From NCBI GenBank assembly GCA_949959305.1, contig CATLJA010000010.1, positions 1-43,469 on the forward strand: a stretch of DNA of 43,469 nucleotides, in the 5' to 3' direction. The position numbers were made by a program, and so were the translations under genes. Positions within the stretch are counted from its first letter, which is position 1. Every line of letters starts with the position of its first letter. Below, piece after piece: positions 39,475-43,469 of this stretch. The notes below the pieces were generated by a model that was not told the DNA's origin, searched no databases, and saw nothing but the letters and a program-made list of their open reading frames with translations. Source of the stretch: an uncultured Oscillibacter sp. GTDB taxonomy: Bacteria; Bacillota; Clostridia; Oscillospirales; Oscillospiraceae.

Positions 39475-41361
39475 CTATTCCTCCGGCACCTGGTCCGTGA
39501 CCATGATAAGGCCGAGCTTGTCCAGCTGAATGCTCCGGGGCGTGCCCCGGTAGAGGTCGATGACGGAGCGGACCCGCCCCATCTCCTCCTCGGGGACGCA
39601 GAACAGCGCGCCGCCGCCGGAGGCCAGAAGGTACCGGACGCGGGCCTCTCCGCTTTCCCTGTCCGCGCCGCTGACCTGGAAGAAGGTTCCCTCCCCCAGC
39701 TCCAGCGGCTCCAGGTCCCGGAGGACGCAGGCCCCCTCTCCCAGGTGCTTGTCCGCCAGGCCGCTCTGCTCCAGGATGTAGCGGCAGAGGGCGGGGCCCG
39801 CCTGGGCGTAGAGGGACAGGGCCTCCTCCGTATCAAAGCCGTTCCCGGACGGGGCCTCATAGAAGGCCAGGCCCCTGTGGCACAGGTACACCGTGTAGGG
39901 AACCGGCTCCCGGACCAGGAAGTCCGCCCCTTCGCCGGAGACCCTGGTAAGAACCTGATACCAGTCCTGCCGGGCCAGCTCCTCCAGCAGCTCCCCCAGG
40001 GCGGCCACGCCCTCCTCCGCCCCCAGCAGGGGCAGGTTGAGGAGGTAGGCCCCCGGCGCGTCCCCGATTTGGTGGGTGTAGGCGGCCGGCTCCAGGTCCA
40101 GCTCCCGCGCCCCGGCAAAATCCTCCAGGGCTTTTTTCACCAGGATATGGGGATAGTTGGTCTGATAGCCGGGCCAGCTCTCGGAGCGCTCCCCCTGGGG
40201 AGAGGCGTGAAAGTACAAATCCGGGTCCGCCGCGGGGGTGAAAACGTCTTTGGAAACCGCGCGGACAAAGGGCTCCCCGAAGTCCTCCTCCAGCCACTGG
40301 GGGAGCAGCTCCTCCCGGCGCTTGTCCTCCTGGCGCTGGGTAAAATCCTGATAGGCGGTCCGCAGGTTGACGGCCCAGCCGATGGAGAAAAAGACCGCCA
40401 GGATGGCAGAGCAGACCACAATGATCCCTTTCCGCCAGGGGGGGTAGCTTCTCCACGCGTTCCGCCAGGCGCTTTTGGCCCTGGCCTCCCGCCGCCGGTC
40501 CCTCCGCTTTACGTCCAGCAGCTTGTAAAGGCGGCCGTACGCCGGATACTTCGACGCGTTGCAGTCCTCGTAGGCGAGGAATATGGCCCGTCGGATTTCC
40601 GGGGAGAGGCCGGGGCGCTGTTCCAGAAAATCCTCCAGGGCGAAGACGAAATCCAGGTTTGCCCGGACGTTCAAAAACACCGGGCTTTCCAGGAACCGCC
40701 GCCACTGGGACGGCGGCGCGCCGGAGGAATAGAGAAGCTCCAGGGCGTGGGAGGCCGCCATCACCGCGGCCCAGGCATCCTCCTCGTCCGCCGCCCGCCT
40801 CCGCTGCTCCCGCTCCTGCTTTTCAAAGCGGGCCCGGTTTTTCTCCCGCAGCCTCTCCAGCTTCCGGCGGCGGTCCGCCCGGGCCTCCTCCTCGCCCTGG
40901 GCGAAGAGGCGCTCGAAGTCCCATTCCGGGGCCTGGGGCGCTTCCTCCGCCCCGCCGTCTTCCGCCTGCCCGGCGTCCTCCTCCAGAAGCTCCCCGAAAT
41001 CCCATTCGGGCGCTTCTTCCCGCTCCGGCTCCCCGGGCCCGGAGGTTCCGGAGGGCTTGTCCGGTTCCGCCTGCTCCCCGAAAAGCACGTCGTAATCCCA
41101 TCTGTCCGCCGCCTCCCGCTCCGGCGCTTCCCCCGGCCGGGGGACGGGCTCTACGGGAGGGGGGATATCCGGCTCCGCCGGGGCGGAGCGGGCCTTTTGG
41201 CGGGCATAGCGGCTGGCCTCCTGGTAGGCGGCGTGGAGGCGCTGGAAGCCCTCCGGGTCCTCCTCGGGGTGGGTGGTTTTCAGCCGCTGGGCGTAGGCGC
41301 TCCGGATGGCCCGCAGATCCGAGGGCCCGGGCAGGCCCAGCTCGTTCCAGGGCCAGCTCAC
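39475..41361 (-). CDS. Membrane-anchored J-domain co-chaperone paired with HscC-like Hsp70
   Basis: 628 residues from GTG 41361, whose GTGA overlaps the Hsp70 stop; GGGAGGAGGAG precedes it. The J-like domain (1-55) has LRAIRSAYAQRLKTTHPEED with HPE in place of HPD at 31-33. An acidic linker (60-165) carries three copies of a short motif, [RE]-W-D-[FY]-x2-L-[FL], at about 88, 120 and 147. A charged helical segment follows, then one membrane helix (312-332, GIIVVCSAILAVFFSIGWAV) and a 300-residue outer part with no known domain. It would recruit the Hsp70 to the membrane. Confidence 0.85.
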   Translation of the reverse strand: MSWPWNELGLPGPSDLRAIRSAYAQRLKTTHPEEDPEGFQRLHAAYQEASRYARQKARSAPAEPDIPPPVEPVPRPGEAPEREAADRWDYDVLFGEQAEPDKPSGTSGPGEPEREEAPEWDFGELLEEDAGQAEDGGAEEAPQAPEWDFERLFAQGEEEARADRRRKLERLREKNRARFEKQEREQRRRAADEEDAWAAVMAASHALELLYSSGAPPSQWRRFLESPVFLNVRANLDFVFALEDFLEQRPGLSPEIRRAIFLAYEDCNASKYPAYGRLYKLLDVKRRDRRREARAKSAWRNAWRSYPPWRKGIIVVCSAILAVFFSIGWAVNLRTAYQDFTQRQEDKRREELLPQWLEEDFGEPFVRAVSKDVFTPAADPDLYFHASPQGERSESWPGYQTNYPHILVKKALEDFAGARELDLEPAAYTHQIGDAPGAYLLNLPLLGAEEGVAALGELLEELARQDWYQVLTRVSGEGADFLVREPVPYTVYLCHRGLAFYEAPSGNGFDTEEALSLYAQAGPALCRYILEQSGLADKHLGEGACVLRDLEPLELGEGTFFQVSGADRESGEARVRYLLASGGGALFCVPEEEMGRVRSVIDLYRGTPRSIQLDKLGLIMVTDQVPEE

Positions 41362-43088
41362 GGCTCCTCCTCCCACTCGCCGTCCGGCTCCGGCGGCGGG
41401 AGGGCCGCGTCTCCCAGGTACGCCTCCGCCTGGTCAAAGAAGCGGTCCAGGCGCTTTGTGGCCTTGGCGATTTTCAGGGCCTCCTGGCTGGCGAGAACCG
41501 TCTGATACCAGTCCAGCAGCTCCGCCACCCGCTCCCGCAGGCTCCCCACGGTAACGGCGTACAGCCGCTCCCCCCGGGCGACCATGGCCCGGTACTCCTC
41601 CTGCTCCCGGGGGTGGAGCTTCAGGCGGGACAGCTCCTTCAGGCGGCGCTCCGCCTCCTCCGCCGTCATGTCCTTGTTCTGGAGGACCAGGCGCTCCGCC
41701 CGGCCCGCCTCGTTGACCGCCTCCACCTCCAGAAGGCCGTTGATGTCGTAGGTGAAGCGGATGCGGATGGACTGCCGCCCCCTGGGGGCCGGGGGCACGG
41801 AAAGCTGGAGCTGGCCCAGGAGGGTGTTGTCCGCGCAGTAGCGGTTCTCCCCCTGGAAAACCCGGACGTCCACCTTGTCTTGGCCGTCCCGGACGGTGTA
41901 ATAGACGCCCATCTTGCTGGTGGGCAGGACGCTGTTGCGCTCGATGATGGGGCTCATCAGGTCCCGGCCCTGCTCGCTCTGGTTATACCGGGCCACCCCC
42001 AGGGTAAAGGGGCACACGTCGGTGAGGACCAGCTCGCGGAGGTCCCCCGCCCGGGCCTTCATCCCGGCGCAGATTCCCGCTCCCAGGGCCACGGCGGTGT
42101 CGGGGCGGCTGTCCCGGGCGGGCTCCTTATGGAGCGCCCGGGCGATGTAGCGCCGGACGGCGGGCATGTGGCTGGACCCGCCCACCATCACCAGGTCGTC
42201 CAGCTCCTGGGGGGAGACGCCGCCGTCCAGGAAGACCCGCTGGATGGGGGCGGTCATCCGCCGGAACAGGGCCCCGCACTTGCGGATCAGCCACTCGTTG
42301 GAAAGCGTCAGGGCGGCGCGGACGCTTCCGTCGTCCACGGACAGAATGACCCGCTCCTGGCTGGTGAGGGCCATCTTGCAGGTTTCCGCCTGGCGCAGCA
42401 GCAGCTCCTGCTGGCGGGGGGTGAGGCTGTCGAACTCCAGGCCGCAGTCCCCGCAGAAGCCCCGGGCAATCGCCAGGTCGAAGTCCGCGCCTCCCAGGCG
42501 GTTGTCCCCGCTGACGGCGGTGACGCTGACCACGTTTCCAAACCGCTCCACCAGGGATACGTCCAGGGTGCCGCCGCCAAGGTCGAAGACCAGGCAGACC
42601 CTGTCCTCCTCCCCCTGGCCGATATGGCCCGCCACCGCGGCGGCGGAGGGCTCGTTCACCAGCCGCTCCACCTTCAGGCCCGCCAGGGCGGCGGCCCGCT
42701 TCGTGGCGGCCCGCTGGGCCTCGGCAAAATAGGCGGGGACGCTGACCACCGCCTCCTCCACCGGCTCGCCCAGGTACGCCTCCGCGTCCTCCCGGAGGGC
42801 GCGGAGGATGAAGGAGGACAGCTCCTCCGGCGTGAAGGCGCGCCCGCCCAGGGAGTAGGTCCTGCCGGAGCCCATGAAGCGCTTGAACCGGGCGGCGGTC
42901 CGCTCCGGGTGGGAAATCAGGCGGTCCCGGGCCGCCCGGCCCACCAGGATGCCGCCGTCCCCGTCCACGCTGACCACGCTGGGGGTCAGCGCCTCCCCGG
43001 CGGCGTTGGGGATAAGCTCGCTTTTCCCGCCGCGCCAGACGGCGGCCAGGGAGTTGGTGGTGCCCAGATCAATGCCGATGACTGCCAT
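41358..43088 (-). CDS. hscC: HscC-like Hsp70 chaperone
   Basis: 576 residues, shorter than DnaK (about 610-640) and close to E. coli HscC. The nucleotide-binding domain has IGIDLGTTNSLAAVWRG, VVSVPAYFAEAQRAATKRAA, NEPSAAAVAGHIGQG, VFDLGGGTLDVSLVE and MVGGSSHMPAVRRYIARAL. The substrate domain begins LTDVCPFTLGVARY (DnaK has V-T-P-L-S-L-G). The lid is short and ends in PPPEPDGEWEEEP. It is the first gene of a two-gene unit with the J-domain protein. The gene name is by resemblance; a specialised clostridial Hsp70 is the safe reading. Confidence 0.88.
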   Translation of the reverse strand: MAVIGIDLGTTNSLAAVWRGGKSELIPNAAGEALTPSVVSVDGDGGILVGRAARDRLISHPERTAARFKRFMGSGRTYSLGGRAFTPEELSSFILRALREDAEAYLGEPVEEAVVSVPAYFAEAQRAATKRAAALAGLKVERLVNEPSAAAVAGHIGQGEEDRVCLVFDLGGGTLDVSLVERFGNVVSVTAVSGDNRLGGADFDLAIARGFCGDCGLEFDSLTPRQQELLLRQAETCKMALTSQERVILSVDDGSVRAALTLSNEWLIRKCGALFRRMTAPIQRVFLDGGVSPQELDDLVMVGGSSHMPAVRRYIARALHKEPARDSRPDTAVALGAGICAGMKARAGDLRELVLTDVCPFTLGVARYNQSEQGRDLMSPIIERNSVLPTSKMGVYYTVRDGQDKVDVRVFQGENRYCADNTLLGQLQLSVPPAPRGRQSIRIRFTYDINGLLEVEAVNEAGRAERLVLQNKDMTAEEAERRLKELSRLKLHPREQEEYRAMVARGERLYAVTVGSLRERVAELLDWYQTVLASQEALKIAKATKRLDRFFDQAEAYLGDAALPPPEPDGEWEEEP

Positions 43089-43121
43089 GCCGTATCACCG
43101 CTTTCGTCGTTTGCTGAGGAT

Positions 43122-43150
43122 ATCATAGCACTTGCGCGGGGGGTTTGCAA
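43122..43150 (-). promoter_or_regulatory. Promoter of the Hsp70/J-domain operon
   Basis: Minus-strand TTGCAA (43145-43150) and TATGAT (43122-43127) with 17-bp spacing, about 35 bases before the start codon. No CIRCE-type inverted repeat is present, so HrcA control is unlikely. Confidence 0.7.
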
Positions 43151-43155
43151 GAGCG

Positions 43156-43188
43156 AAGGAAGGAGCCCGGCCCGGGCTCCTTCCTTTT
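43156..43188. terminator. Hairpin between metG and the Hsp70 operon
   Basis: The stem AAGGAAGGAGCCC / GGGCTCCTTCCTT with a 5-base loop. TTTT follows on the plus strand; the minus strand, which carries metG, has only a weak T tail. It probably ends metG transcription just before the Hsp70 promoter. Confidence 0.65.
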
Positions 43189-43209
43189 GCGGTTTATGGC
43201 GTTTTCCGC

Positions 43210-43469
43210 TCAGCAGAGCTTGGCTCCGGCGGGGATGGCGTCGTCCACCATCAGAAGGTGGAGGACCTCCTCCCCCTTCTCCTTGTGGACGGCGGAAATC
43301 AGCATGCCGCAGCTCTCCTGGCCCATCATCTTCCGGGGGGGCAGGTTCACGATGGCCACCAGGGTCTTGCCCACCAGCGCCTCCGGCTCGTACCACTTGT
43401 GAATGCCGGAGAGAATCTGGCGGTCCGTGCCGGTGCCGTCGTCCAGAATGAATTTCAAAAGCTTCTCGC
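43210..43469 (-). CDS. metG: Methionyl-tRNA synthetase, C-terminal tRNA-binding domain (partial)
   Basis: 86 codons at the right edge; the frame stays open to the window end, so the gene begins outside. Residues EKLLKFILDDGTGTDRQILS and LVAIVNLPPRKMMGQESCGM are the OB-fold tRNA-binding (EMAP/Csaa-like) domain that ends long bacterial MetG. The end, LMVDDAIPAGAKLC, is typical. A free-standing tRNA-binding protein is an alternative because the catalytic part is not visible. It is transcribed toward the Hsp70 operon. Confidence 0.82.
   Translation of the reverse strand, partial: EKLLKFILDDGTGTDRQILSGIHKWYEPEALVGKTLVAIVNLPPRKMMGQESCGMLISAVHKEKGEEVLHLLMVDDAIPAGAKLC

Noticed and set aside
43081..43155. 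CIRCE element for HrcA upstream of the Hsp70 gene
   Set aside because: TTAGCACTC-N9-GAGTGCTAA is absent; only an ordinary promoter and a hairpin are present.
40659..43451. 930-codon open frame opposite the Hsp70 and J-domain genes
   Set aside because: It is proline/arginine-rich, crosses two recognised genes and their promoter, and lacks any known domain.
1..43469. CRISPR array, rRNA, tRNA or transposase gene
   Set aside because: No regularly spaced repeats, conserved RNA signatures or DDE/serine recombinase motifs were seen.

Overview
The window is GC-rich, densely packed bacterial DNA with sigma-A-type promoters, strong GGAGG-type ribosome sites, AddAB in place of RecBCD, and an anaerobic butyrate operon built on 4-hydroxybutyryl-CoA dehydratase. 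Together these suggest a high-GC gut Clostridia of the Oscillospiraceae kind (Flavonifractor / Intestinimonas / Lawsonibacter relatives). That is inference from gene content; no rRNA or other taxonomic marker is present.

Layout. 1-6187 (minus): a six-gene operon (crotonase, family I CoA-transferase, AbfD, acyl-CoA dehydrogenase, EtfB, partial EtfA) that takes 4-hydroxybutyrate via its CoA ester to crotonyl-CoA and butyryl-CoA. 6188-6697: a regulatory gap with a good operon promoter and paired TATTCA-N4-TGAATA palindromes. 6698-9098 (plus): ECF sigma factor, ZAS-type anti-sigma factor and two membrane proteins. 9142-10108 (minus): XRE regulator plus DUF3169-like membrane protein behind a promoter carrying three GACAA-N6-TTGTC sites. 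10251-13220 (minus): AI-2E family permease, gamma-carbonic-anhydrase-like protein, and an M29 aminopeptidase whose leader carries a 163-bp palindromic element. 13531-20714 (minus): DUF378 protein, AddA, AddB.

20852-33624 (plus) is the most unusual region: about 18 tightly coupled genes for a complete small myovirus-like particle (terminase, portal, protease, capsid, connectors, contractile sheath, tube, chaperone, LysM protein, hub, spike, baseplate W/J/I). I see no integrase, repressor, replication, tail-fibre, holin or lysin genes. A short low-complexity protein sits where the tape measure should be, and the sheath gene carries a one-base frameshift. It is either a decaying defective prophage or a domesticated particle, such as a gene-transfer-agent-like element.

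33669-36045 (minus): small hypothetical proteins, a YihY/BrkB-type membrane protein and an ArsC/Spx-like protein. A probable structured small RNA on the plus strand (about 34646-34744) faces an opposing promoter. 36097-39375 (plus): sirtuin, DUF1836 regulator, DegV protein and PrmA. 39475-43088 (minus): an HscC-like Hsp70 translationally coupled to a membrane-anchored J-domain protein. 43210-43469 (minus): the C-terminal tRNA-binding end of MetG, cut by the window edge. No CRISPR array, tRNA, rRNA or transposase gene was found.
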